61,974 bases of DNA from an uncultured Duodenibacillus sp. (GTDB lineage: Bacteria > Pseudomonadota > Gammaproteobacteria > Burkholderiales > Burkholderiaceae_F), in NCBI GenBank assembly GCA_944390715.1, contig CALXQS010000011.1:1-61974 (forward strand), given 5' to 3'. A program made the translations under genes and the position numbers. Positions within the stretch are counted from its first letter, which is position 1, and every line of letters starts with the position of its first letter. Below are positions 17,493 to 28,809 of the stretch, piece after piece. Below the pieces are notes generated by a model. The model was given only the letters and a program-made list of their open reading frames with translations, did not search any database and was not told the DNA's origin.

Positions 17493-18506
17493 ATGCATTC
17501 GCAGCACGAGGCGAAGAATCAAAAATTCGAAGAGATTATAAGTGGGAAGCCCAAAGTGACGCTTGCTGTTTTCGATATTGAGTACGAGGGTCTGCGTCGT
17601 CGTGAAACGACCTCCGGCAATCCGGCTCTGCGCGAGTCCGTTATTGGCCTTGATGCCATGCTCACCAATGCCGGCAGGGCCCTGTTCGGATATCTGGTCG
17701 AGCCCGAAGTCGACGTGCGCGCAGCTGAAGACGTCGGCTGTTTTGAAGTCGATCTTGGCTTTAATTCCAATTACGGCATGGCTCGCCGCGCCTCGCTCGC
17801 CGGCGTTGAGCAGTACATTGACCCGCAGCCGGCTGTCGTGATGCAGGCCTTGGGACTGCGGCCGAGCGATCTGGCCGACGAGAGCGAGGCGGAGCGTCCT
17901 GAAGGGTGGGTTGAAGGCCTGATTCCCTTTTTGCTGCAGCTCAACGGCCGGCACATCGACCGCGTGTTTTTGACCGGAGATCAGGTCGACGTTGAGGTGG
18001 GCGACGAACTTTTTCACATTCCGGTCAACACCTATCGCGTGATGAGGCACATTGGCGTCAGAAAAGGCCTTCAGCATCTCGTCAACGCCATTGCCGATCC
18101 CGACATTTCCCGCATTGTCTTTTATGAGCGGGGCACGCGCGAGGCAATTCTTGAGCTCGGCGCGGGAGACATTGCGGCTTTGGCGCTGATTGAGGATTTT
18201 GAGGTGCCTCTTGTCGACGAGGTGCGCACGATGGCGCTGGCCTTGTCTTCGCCTGTTTTCCGCAACGACGACTACTGGACCTTTACGGATGGCCTGCAGA
18301 CGATCCATGCGCAGATGCGCGACGAGGAATTTCTGCATACGATCGACAGCGGCGTCTTCGGCCTTCGGCCGGGCGAAATTCTTATCGTCAACATGCATGT
18401 GACGACCGTGCAGAGCGTCAGTGAGGGTTTGCGCAGCACCTACGACATCATTCGCGTGATTGACCATCGCAAGCCCGGCAAGCATATTTTGATTCCCGGC
18501 ATCTGA
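17493..18506 (+). CDS. uncharacterised protein of an integrase-associated family, 337 residues
   Basis: No function is known to me. The C-terminal part (WTFTDGLQTIHAQMRDEEFL, then a GLRSTYDIIRVIDHR segment) matches from memory a widespread uncharacterised family found next to integrases and in genomic islands. The middle is acidic with a mild hydrophobic stretch (GWVEGLIPFLLQL) but no convincing membrane helix or signal peptide. The start is uncertain: ATG 17493 is used; TTG 17472 and GTG 17574 are alternatives. It shares a 53-base divergent promoter region with the recombinase and ends 61 bases before the sensor kinase. Confidence 0.65.
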   Translation: MHSQHEAKNQKFEEIISGKPKVTLAVFDIEYEGLRRRETTSGNPALRESVIGLDAMLTNAGRALFGYLVEPEVDVRAAEDVGCFEVDLGFNSNYGMARRASLAGVEQYIDPQPAVVMQALGLRPSDLADESEAERPEGWVEGLIPFLLQLNGRHIDRVFLTGDQVDVEVGDELFHIPVNTYRVMRHIGVRKGLQHLVNAIADPDISRIVFYERGTREAILELGAGDIAALALIEDFEVPLVDEVRTMALALSSPVFRNDDYWTFTDGLQTIHAQMRDEEFLHTIDSGVFGLRPGEILIVNMHVTTVQSVSEGLRSTYDIIRVIDHRKPGKHILIPGI

Positions 18507-18567
18507 TTGCCGTACGCAGAGGATGCAAATCTTGCACGCGTGTTTCGATCTGCGCACAGCCTCAGGC

Positions 18568-22042
<3,475 letters not shown>

Positions 22043-22074
22043 GAGAACTTCTGACAACAGGAAAAAAGATCAGG

Positions 22075-22158
22075 CTCGCGCTCTCTGAGCGCGACGGCTT
22101 GGTCTAAACTCAAAGCCCTGCGGCGTGCAGCGACATCTGCTTTGCGCCGGAGGGCTTT
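22075..22158 (+). terminator. tandem hairpins after argG
   Basis: TCGCGCTC...GAGCGCGA (22075-22093) is a perfect 8-bp hairpin. AAAGCCCTGCGGCG (22112-22125) pairs with CGCCGGAGGGCTTT (22145-22158) with one G-G mismatch and is followed by CTTTG. The second is a reasonable terminator, though its U-run is interrupted. Confidence 0.5.
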
Positions 22159-22239
22159 CTTTGTCTGGATCCTGTGAAACGGCGCGCCGTGCAGGAGCAT
22201 AAAAATTTTTTTGCAGATTTTGCAGTGGTAAAAAAAGAA

Positions 22240-23214
22240 ATGGCAGCAACAAAGTATTCCGATCATGATGCAGGCGACAGCGCCTACACGCATAGCGCCG
22301 AACGCGTCAAGCTGAGCGTTCTCGGGCTGGCCGTCGTGCTCACTTTAGGCTTTTCAGCTGTCGAACTTGTCGGCGGCTATTACGCCAATTCGCTTGCTTT
22401 GATCGGCGACGCCGGCCATATGGCGACCGACTCGGCAAGTCTTTTGTTCGCGCTCATTGCAAATCTGATTTCGCGCAAGGGGGTTGATGCGGGTCACAGC
22501 TTCGGGCACGGCCGCATCGAGGTGCTTGCGGCGTTTCTAAACGGATTGGTCATGCTTGGCGTTGTCGGCTGGATCTGCTACGAGGCTGTAGGCCGATTGG
22601 AAAACCCGCCGGCCGTGGCTGGCGGATCGGTCATGGCCGTGGCGGTTGTCGGCTTGCTGATCAACATCGGCGTGGCCTGGTCGCTGTCGCGGGACAAGAA
22701 AAACGTCAACACAAGAGCCGCGCTGCTGCATGTGATGGGAGACTTGCTCGGTTCTGTTGCCGCAATTGCAGCCGGCGCGTTGGTTTATTTCGGCGGCGAA
22801 CGCTTTTGTCTTGCCGATCCGATTCTGTCTTTTTTCGTCGCGGCTCTCGTGCTTCACGGCACGTGGGGCGTGCTTAAGGAGTCAAGCGCCGTGCTGCTTG
22901 ATGCCGTACCCGAAAACGTCAATTATTTTGATGTGGGCGATGCACTGAGCTCAATTGAGGGGGTTGTTAAAACGCACGATTTGCACGTCTGGATGCTGGC
23001 GCCAGGGCACGGCGCCGTGAGTGCCCATTTGGTGATGGAAGACGACGTCGATTGGAGACGGGTGCTCAATGAGGCGAGATCAAAAATCGAGCAGGAGTTC
23101 GGCATCGACCACATCACGCTGCAGCCGGAGTGGAGCAGCGGCGCAAGCAGCTGGGAGTGCGCGCACGGCGTGTGCGCAGCCAAAAGCCGCAGCGCAGCCG
23201 CCCGGAACAACTGA
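22240..23214 (+). CDS. cation diffusion facilitator (Zn2+/divalent metal exporter)
   Basis: Inner-membrane antiporter of the CDF family (CzcD/ZitB type), about 324 residues with six predicted helices. Helix II carries ALIGDAGHMATDSASLL and helix V HVMGDLLGSVAA, the H/D zinc-site pairs of the family. A cytoplasmic C-terminal domain follows (LHVWMLAPGHGAVSAH). A histidine-rich loop HSFGHGRIEV lies between helices. The C-terminal tail has ECAHGVC, which could bind an extra metal. ATG 22240 gives a normal short N-terminus. The gene appears monocistronic. Confidence 0.92.
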   Translation: MAATKYSDHDAGDSAYTHSAERVKLSVLGLAVVLTLGFSAVELVGGYYANSLALIGDAGHMATDSASLLFALIANLISRKGVDAGHSFGHGRIEVLAAFLNGLVMLGVVGWICYEAVGRLENPPAVAGGSVMAVAVVGLLINIGVAWSLSRDKKNVNTRAALLHVMGDLLGSVAAIAAGALVYFGGERFCLADPILSFFVAALVLHGTWGVLKESSAVLLDAVPENVNYFDVGDALSSIEGVVKTHDLHVWMLAPGHGAVSAHLVMEDDVDWRRVLNEARSKIEQEFGIDHITLQPEWSSGASSWECAHGVCAAKSRSAAARNN

Positions 23215-23267
23215 CAGGCTGAAATGCTACAGTCGGTTTGCAGAGCTACTTTCCACGAGAGGACTTC

Positions 23268-24725
23268 ATGCAGGACATTTTGATCAACTGCTCGCCGCGC
23301 GAAACTCGCGTTGCTGTTCTCATTGACGGCATTCTGGAAGATTTGCACATTGAGCGGGCAGCCAATAGAGGACTGGTCGGCAACATATATATGGGTCGGG
23401 TGCTGCGCGTGCTGCCGGGAATGCAGTCTGCCTTCGTCGACATCGGCCTTGAAAGAACAGCTTTTCTGCACATCCTCGATATTGAGGGAGCCAGGCTCGA
23501 AGCAGGCGAGTACAAGCCCATCGAAAAGCTGCTGACTGACGGTCAGCGTCTGCTTGTGCAGGTGGCCAAGGACCCGATCGGCACCAAGGGGGCGCGCCTG
23601 ACGACCACGATTTCACTGGCAGGCCGCAAGCTTGTGTACCTGCCCCAGGACGCTCATGTCGGCGTCAGCCAGCGCATTGAGGACGAACAAAGGCGCGAGC
23701 ACCTGCGCCAACAGTGCATGCGACTGCGGCCTGCAGAAGAAAAGGGCGGCTATATTGTTCGAACCTGCGCTGAAGAAAGTGCGTTTGACGAGGAGCTGCT
23801 CGAAGACATGCGCTATCTGAGCGCGCTTTGGAAGACGATCAAGACGGCTGCCGACAAGTCTCCCGCACCTAGTCTTTTGTATGAGGATCTGCCGCTAGCC
23901 AAACGCGTGCTGCGCGACATGGTGCAGGCAGACACGACGCATGTCTACGTCGACAGCCGACAGACCTTTGAGGCGCTCGGCGAATTTGCGCAGAAGTTTG
24001 TCCCCTCGGCGCAGGGCCTTTTGCAGCACTACAAGGCCGAACGCCCCTTGTTTGAGGCCTACGGCGTCGACGACGAAATCGAAAAGGCGTTGGGGCGCCG
24101 CGTGCCGCTTAAGTCCGGCGGCTATCTGGTGGTGGATCAGACGGAGGCCATGACCACGATTGACGTCAATACCGGAGGATTTGTCGGCAAACGGGATTTT
24201 TCCCAAACGGTGTTCAAGACCAACCTGGAGGCGGCGCAGACCATTGCTCGGCAGCTGCGGCTCAGAAACCTGGGCGGCATCATCATCATCGACTTCATTG
24301 ACATGGCTTGCGACGAGCACCGTGCGGCAGTGCTTGCAGAACTGCGGCGCGCAGCCAGCACAGATCGAACAAAGCTCACGATTTCTGAATTCACGGAGCT
24401 CGGACTCGTCGAGATGACGCGCAAGCGTACGCGCGAGAGTCTGGCGCATGTCTTATGCGAGCCGTGCCCAGTCTGCGGAGGCAGGGGAGAAATCAAGACC
24501 GCGCGCACGGTCTGCTACGAGATCATGCGTGAGATTGTGCGCGTCTACCGCCAGTATCGGGATGCACGATCATTTAAAGTGCTCGCCAGCCAGACGGTGA
24601 TTGATGCTTTTTTGGACGAGGAGTCGGCGGCGCTGAACCTTCTGCAGGATTTTGTAGAAAAGCCGGTCAGTCTGGAAGTTGAGCCTGTCTACACGCAGGA
24701 ACAGTACGACGTCGTCATTCTTTAG
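23268..24725 (+). CDS. rng: ribonuclease G
   Basis: Endoribonuclease that matures the 16S rRNA 5' end and degrades some mRNAs; paralogue of RNase E without the long tail. The 485 residues hold an S1 domain (NIYMGRVLRVLPGMQSAFVD), the catalytic aspartates in MTTIDVNTGGFVG and GIIIIDFIDM, and the zinc-link CPVCGGRG. ATG 23268 follows GAGAGGA. No terminator with a U-run is seen on the plus strand after the stop; the structured sequence downstream has its U-run on the other strand. Confidence 0.95.
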   Translation: MQDILINCSPRETRVAVLIDGILEDLHIERAANRGLVGNIYMGRVLRVLPGMQSAFVDIGLERTAFLHILDIEGARLEAGEYKPIEKLLTDGQRLLVQVAKDPIGTKGARLTTTISLAGRKLVYLPQDAHVGVSQRIEDEQRREHLRQQCMRLRPAEEKGGYIVRTCAEESAFDEELLEDMRYLSALWKTIKTAADKSPAPSLLYEDLPLAKRVLRDMVQADTTHVYVDSRQTFEALGEFAQKFVPSAQGLLQHYKAERPLFEAYGVDDEIEKALGRRVPLKSGGYLVVDQTEAMTTIDVNTGGFVGKRDFSQTVFKTNLEAAQTIARQLRLRNLGGIIIIDFIDMACDEHRAAVLAELRRAASTDRTKLTISEFTELGLVEMTRKRTRESLAHVLCEPCPVCGGRGEIKTARTVCYEIMREIVRVYRQYRDARSFKVLASQTVIDAFLDEESAALNLLQDFVEKPVSLEVEPVYTQEQYDVVIL

Positions 24726-24759
24726 TGCGTGCATGCAATCTTGAGCGCGCCCGCTCGGC

Positions 24760-24900
24760 GGAGCAGGCAAAAAAACAGCCTGACCAGGGAAATGAGTCAG
24801 GCTTGAAGAAATGCAGCAAACTTCAATGCTCGCTTTCGAAGAGGGAGGGCTTCGAAAACGGCCCCTCGGGAGTTTGCTGCACAGGGAGGCAACCAGGCTG
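24760..24900 (-). ncRNA. candidate small RNA with CUCCC motifs and intrinsic terminator
   Basis: On the minus strand the region forms three nested or successive stems. TGCAGCAAACT (24871-24881 side) pairs over 11 bp with 24812-24822. Inside it TTTCGAAG/CTTCGAAA (24834-24857) exposes an 8-base loop CCCTCCCT. A final 8-bp hairpin is followed by seven U. A second CCTCCC lies at 24884-24889 and a CTCCC at 24869-24873. No protein gene on this strand would use the terminator. The 5' end is not determined; transcription probably starts within 24890-25010. Inference: a trans-acting RNA targeting Shine-Dalgarno sequences. Confidence 0.5.
24769..24803 (-). terminator. intrinsic terminator of the minus-strand RNA candidate
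   Basis: AGCCTGAC and GTCAGGCT form a perfect 8-bp stem around an 11-base loop. On the minus strand the stem is followed by G and then seven T. On the plus strand no T-run follows, so it does not serve rng. Confidence 0.75.
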
Positions 24901-24929
24901 TCGCCTACTGCACTACGCACTTTATCTTA

Positions 24930-24960
24930 TTTCTCATAGTTTTTGGGTATTTTCTCATAG
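24930..24960. repeat. direct repeat TTTCTCATAG, 21-bp period
   Basis: TTTCTCATAG occurs at 24930-24939 and again at 24951-24960. The start-to-start distance is 21 bp, two helical turns, in an AT-rich stretch between the RNA candidate and nrdD. It is a plausible binding site for a regulator acting on either transcript. Confidence 0.5.
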
Positions 24961-25101
24961 GTAAAATCACCTAGAAAAACAGCACAATTATTACAGAAAA
25001 ATTTTGTTGCAAATCTAGAGGAAATTGCATTCAATGCCCTTGGCAAAAGCCAAAAACTGCTGGCTTCGCGCGGCTGATGCGCTTTCAAGCCGCGCATATA
25101 T

Positions 25102-25117
25102 TCACAATATATTGTGC
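25102..25117 (+). promoter_or_regulatory. NrdR box upstream of nrdD
   Basis: TCACAATATATTGTGC contains the perfect palindrome CACAATATATTGTG and matches from memory the NrdR consensus acaCwAtATaTwGtgt. NrdR is the ATP/dATP-responsive repressor of ribonucleotide reductase genes. It lies 203 bases before the nrdD ATG. NrdR sites usually come in pairs; a weak half-match ATATTGAG at 25148-25155 is 39 bp away centre to centre, more than the usual ~31. Confidence 0.7.
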
Positions 25118-25143
25118 GTGGCAAATAAATGTATCGCTAGGGG

Positions 25144-25152
25144 TGGTATATT
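25144..25152 (+). promoter_or_regulatory. extended -10 promoter element for nrdD
   Basis: TGGTATATT fits an extended -10 (TGn plus TATATT). No good -35 is present at normal spacing. If used, transcription starts near 25159, leaving a leader of about 160 nt, and the NrdR box would sit at about -57 to -42. Confidence 0.4.
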
Positions 25153-25319
25153 GAGCCTCTCGGTTTGGACTATTGCCAAAAGGGCAGAGGCTTTGATATC
25201 TTGCACAGGCGACTCGTCTTTGCGCAGGCTCTGCTTTTACGGTGAAAACAAATATCGGCGTACGGACAGCCGCAGAGAACGCAAGGATTCATTCATACAA
25301 GCAAAGGAGCAAGCAGACA

Positions 25320-27380
25320 ATGGCGTCGGAGCTCAAATATCTCATCAAGCGCGACGGCTCGGTCAAGGATTTCGATTCGAGCAAGATTGCGCGCGCAATT
25401 GAACGTGCAGGCAAGGCAACTGGCGAATTCGGTGCTGTGCGCGCCGAGGAAATTACCGATCAGCTGGTGCTGCCCAAGCTGCGCGAACTCAATGTCTCGA
25501 CTCCGCATATTGAAGAGATTCAGGACGCCGTTGAGCATGCGCTTTTCGATGCCGGGTTTTTCAAGACGCTTCGAGCCTACATCGTCTACCGCGAGCAGCG
25601 CGCCAAGAGCCGTGATGCCAAAAAGAGCTGGGTTGACGTCGAATCTTCGATCAACGAGTATCTCGATCAGGTCGACTGGCGCGTCAACGCCAACGCCAAT
25701 CAGGGCTACAGTCTGGGCGGGCTGATTCTCAATGTTTCGGGCAAAGTGATCGCCAACTATTGGCTCAACTACATCTATACGACCGAGATCGGACTTGCGC
25801 ACCGCAATGCAGATTTCCACATTCACGATCTTGACATGCTTTCGGGCTACTGCGCGGGATGGAGTCTGCGCACGCTTCTCAACGAAGGCTTCAACGGCGT
25901 GCCGGGGAAGGTGGAGGCTGCAGCTCCCAAGCATCTTTCTTCGGCGACTGGTCAGATTGTGAACTTTCTGGGCACGATGCAAAACGAATGGGCGGGGGCT
26001 CAGGCCTTCAGCTCGTTTGATACCTACATGGCTCCCTTCATCCGCAAGGACAATTCGAGCTATGAGGAGGTTCTGCAGTGCATGCAGGAGATGATCTACA
26101 ACCTCAACGTGCCCAGCCGCTGGGGTACGCAGACGCCGTTTACCAACCTGACGTTTGACTGGACGTGTCCTGAAGATCTCAAAGGACAGCATCCGTTGAT
26201 CGGCGGCGAGGAAATGCCCTTTACGTACGGCGAGCTGCAGCGCGAAATGGACATGATCAACCGCGCCTACATCGAAGTCATGATGAAGGGAGACGCCAAG
26301 GGGCGCGTGTTCACATTCCCGATTCCGACCTACAACATCACGCCGGATTTTGATTGGGACAGTCCCAACGTGCTACCCCTTTTTGAGATGACGGCGCGCT
26401 ATGGGCTGCCGTATTTCCAGAATTTCATCAATTCTGAGCTCAAGCCCAACATGATCCGCTCTATGTGCTGCCGGCTGCAGCTTGATCTTCGTGAACTCTT
26501 AAAGCGCGGCAACGGTTTGTTTGGTTCTGCCGAGCAGACCGGATCGCTCGGCGTGGTGACGATCAACTGCGCACGCTTGGGCTATCTCTTCAAGGGCAAC
26601 GAGCAGGCGCTCTATGCCCGGCTCGATCATCTGCTTGATTTGGCCAAGCAATCGCTTGAAATCAAGCGCAAGGTGATTCAGCACCATATTGATCAGGGGC
26701 TCTTCCCGTACACCAAGCGCTATCTCGGCACGCTGAGAAATCACTTCTCAACGATCGGCGTCAACGGCATCAATGAAATGATCCGCAACTTCTTTGACGA
26801 TGAGTACGACATCACTGATGATGTCGGACACGGCTTTGCTCTTAAGCTTCTGGACCACGTGCGCTCGCGGCTCGTTGAATTTCAGACTGAGACCGACCAT
26901 ATGTACAACCTTGAGGCAACGCCGGCTGAAGGGACGACCTATCGATTTGCCAAAGAAGACAAGAAGCGCTTCCCGGATATCCTGCAGGCAGGCACTGCGA
27001 GCAATCCTTACTACACCAACTCGTCGCAGCTGCCCGTCGGCTATACCGACGATCCTTTCGAGGCGCTTGAGATGCAGGAAGATCTGCAGAAGAAGTACAC
27101 GGGCGGAACGGTGCTGCATCTTTACATGAATGAAGCGATCAGTTCTGCCGAGGCGTGTCGCGATCTTGTCCGCCGCACGCTGACGCGCTTTGGTCTGCCC
27201 TACATCACGGTAACGCCGACATTCTCGATCTGTCCCAAGCATGGCTACCTCTCCGGCCGTCATGACTTCTGTCCGCTGTGCGACGCAGAACTCATTGCCG
27301 CCAAAAAAGCCAAGCTTGCAGCGCACCAGCGCGACAAGAGCGAGGCGCTCAAACAGACTCAGGGCGAGGCCCACGCATAG
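25320..27380 (+). CDS. nrdD: anaerobic ribonucleoside-triphosphate reductase, large part (lacks glycyl-radical segment)
   Basis: Class III RNR, reducing NTPs to dNTPs without oxygen. The 686 residues begin with an ATP-cone (KYLIKRDGSVKDFD), followed by the reductase barrel with YCAGWSLRTLL, NFLGTMQNEWAGAQAFSSFD and SLGVVTINCARLGYL, which holds a catalytic cysteine. Near the end the zinc-site elements ICPKHGYLSG and FCPLC appear. The protein then stops with a charged tail: the RVxGY glycyl-radical motif expected after the zinc site is absent and is encoded by the next gene. ATG 25320 has AAGGAG upstream and is the natural N-terminus. Confidence 0.95.
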   Translation: MASELKYLIKRDGSVKDFDSSKIARAIERAGKATGEFGAVRAEEITDQLVLPKLRELNVSTPHIEEIQDAVEHALFDAGFFKTLRAYIVYREQRAKSRDAKKSWVDVESSINEYLDQVDWRVNANANQGYSLGGLILNVSGKVIANYWLNYIYTTEIGLAHRNADFHIHDLDMLSGYCAGWSLRTLLNEGFNGVPGKVEAAAPKHLSSATGQIVNFLGTMQNEWAGAQAFSSFDTYMAPFIRKDNSSYEEVLQCMQEMIYNLNVPSRWGTQTPFTNLTFDWTCPEDLKGQHPLIGGEEMPFTYGELQREMDMINRAYIEVMMKGDAKGRVFTFPIPTYNITPDFDWDSPNVLPLFEMTARYGLPYFQNFINSELKPNMIRSMCCRLQLDLRELLKRGNGLFGSAEQTGSLGVVTINCARLGYLFKGNEQALYARLDHLLDLAKQSLEIKRKVIQHHIDQGLFPYTKRYLGTLRNHFSTIGVNGINEMIRNFFDDEYDITDDVGHGFALKLLDHVRSRLVEFQTETDHMYNLEATPAEGTTYRFAKEDKKRFPDILQAGTASNPYYTNSSQLPVGYTDDPFEALEMQEDLQKKYTGGTVLHLYMNEAISSAEACRDLVRRTLTRFGLPYITVTPTFSICPKHGYLSGRHDFCPLCDAELIAAKKAKLAAHQRDKSEALKQTQGEAHA

Positions 27381-27481
27381 AAGGAAAATAGGATTGCCTG
27401 AGGGTCATTTCTTGATGGAAAGGCCTTGTTCATCAGGCGGTCCGTTTGATTGATCAACTTACTTTGATAGGAGGCATGAAA

Positions 27482-27658
27482 ATGTCCCAGAATGAACAAA
27501 ACGAAATCAAACTCAAGGACAGCGAACGTCAGCCCTGCGAAGTCTGGACGCGCGTGATGGGGTATCACCGTCCCGTGCAGTCCTTCAACATCGGCAAGAA
27601 GGGCGAGTTTGAAGAGCGCAAGTACTTTGTTGAATCAAAGTGCAGTTGCTCGAAGTAA
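27482..27658 (+). CDS. stand-alone glycyl-radical segment of NrdD, 58 residues
   Basis: The core CEVWTRVMGYHRP, followed by FNIGKKGEFEERKYF, is the C-terminal glycyl-radical region of class III RNR; G27 is the expected radical residue. It is separated from nrdD by 101 bases and lies in another frame. TAGGAGG sits seven bases before ATG 27482, so it is translated on its own. The tail ends KCSCSK with a Cys-x-Cys pair. Presumably it docks on NrdD in trans and is activated by NrdG. In principle this resembles GrcA/YfiD, the spare glycyl-radical domain for pyruvate formate-lyase. Confidence 0.9.
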   Translation: MSQNEQNEIKLKDSERQPCEVWTRVMGYHRPVQSFNIGKKGEFEERKYFVESKCSCSK

Positions 27659-27677
27659 AGAAATTTTCTGCGCATTT

Positions 27678-28418
27678 ATGAGCGAGCAGTCCAATGCGGG
27701 AGCTGTTCCCGCTTCACATTTGCGCGTAGCGGCCGTTACGCCCTTTACGAGCATCGACTATCCGGGCAAGCTCTCTGCAGTCGTCTTTGTGCGCGGCTGC
27801 CCTTGGCGGTGCGTGTACTGCCACAATCCTTGGATGCAGTCGCGCACGCCGCAGCTGGGCGACGAGAGCTGGGAGCGCGTTGAAAAACTGCTCGCACGCC
27901 GCAAGGGGCTGCTCGACGCCGTGGTGTTTTCCGGCGGCGAGCCTTGCGTTGATCCCGCATTATCGAGCGCTGTTGATGTCGTCAAAAGACACGGCATGCT
28001 CGTGGGGCTGCACACGGGCGGGGCTTATCCGCGCCATCTGCGCGAGATCATTGATCGGCTCGATTGGGTCGGCCTTGACGTCAAGGCCGTTCCTGGCGAC
28101 GAGGCGCATTTTCAGCGCGTCCTGCAGGTCGCCTCAGGGGGGCAGGCTTTTTTGGAATCCTACGAAATCATCAGATCCAGCGGGGTGCCTTTTGAGGCGC
28201 GAACGACCGTGCATCCCTCGCTTTTTACTGTCGACCAGATTCTTGAGACGGCAAGCTGGCTTGCTGCTCATGGAACGGAAACCTTTGCATTGCAGATCTA
28301 CCGAAAAGCACCAGGACTGGAGACTGGTTTGGATCCTGTCACGGGAGACTGGCCGGGCTGTGATGTTGAAGAGCAGCTGGGGCGGCTTTTCAAACGTTTT
28401 ATTCTCAGGCGCAATTAG
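27678..28418 (+). CDS. nrdG: anaerobic RNR activating protein, radical SAM
   Basis: Radical SAM activase that installs the glycyl radical. The 246-residue protein has the 4Fe-4S/SAM motif CPWRCVYCHNP near residue 37, FSGGEPCVDP near residue 82 (the SAM-binding GGE) and LDVKA further on. The sequence is of the longer NrdG2/PflA-like type, not the short E. coli NrdG. ATG 27678 lies 19 bases after the glycyl-radical ORF, so the order nrdD - radical segment - nrdG forms one operon. No terminator is seen after it. Confidence 0.92.
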   Translation: MSEQSNAGAVPASHLRVAAVTPFTSIDYPGKLSAVVFVRGCPWRCVYCHNPWMQSRTPQLGDESWERVEKLLARRKGLLDAVVFSGGEPCVDPALSSAVDVVKRHGMLVGLHTGGAYPRHLREIIDRLDWVGLDVKAVPGDEAHFQRVLQVASGGQAFLESYEIIRSSGVPFEARTTVHPSLFTVDQILETASWLAAHGTETFALQIYRKAPGLETGLDPVTGDWPGCDVEEQLGRLFKRFILRRN

Positions 28419-28809
28419 CCTTGAGGGCGGTGATGCGGGCTGAAGCTCTGGTGATGAAACCGAGCAGCATAAATGCGGATTGGGTCAAAGCCGCCTTCGA
28501 AGCGGCCGAGCTCATTGTTAAGGCCGGACATTCGCCCCTTGCTGAGCTGATGAGTTCGATGCTTTTGGTCGTTGCTGGGTTTGAGCATCGACGTAGAAAA
28601 AATTGCCAGCCCGACGGGCGGCCGCTGGCTGTCCACTCCAGCCCGGAAGTAGAGTACGGTTCAGAGATTCTTGACTCCGGCCGCTCGCCGCAAGCTTTGC
28701 TTGCAGCTGCTTTTGCGCCGCATTCAGAAAATGTCGCCGCTTGCGGCTCCGTTCCGAATCAGAGCGTTTTTTTCGAAACAGAAAAATTTTTTATTCGACA
28801 AGCCTGACT
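28419..28809. other. gene-free stretch after nrdG
   Basis: 391 bases between nrdG and the convergent membrane protein gene. A plus-strand frame opening at TTG 28421 could give 128 residues but has no recognisable domain, no ribosome binding site and ends in an unlikely composition. I see no tRNA, repeat or clear terminator. Confidence 0.4.

Noticed and set aside
24726..24810. Terminator for rng on the plus strand
   Set aside because: The strong hairpin at 24777-24803 has its T-run only on the minus strand.
27381..27481. Programmed frameshift or intein joining nrdD to the glycyl-radical segment
   Set aside because: The two ORFs are separated by 101 non-coding bases with a stop and a fresh Shine-Dalgarno sequence; no slippery site or intein signature is visible.
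28421..28807. 128-residue plus-strand frame after nrdG
   Set aside because: TTG start, no ribosome binding site, no family; only the first half looks protein-like.
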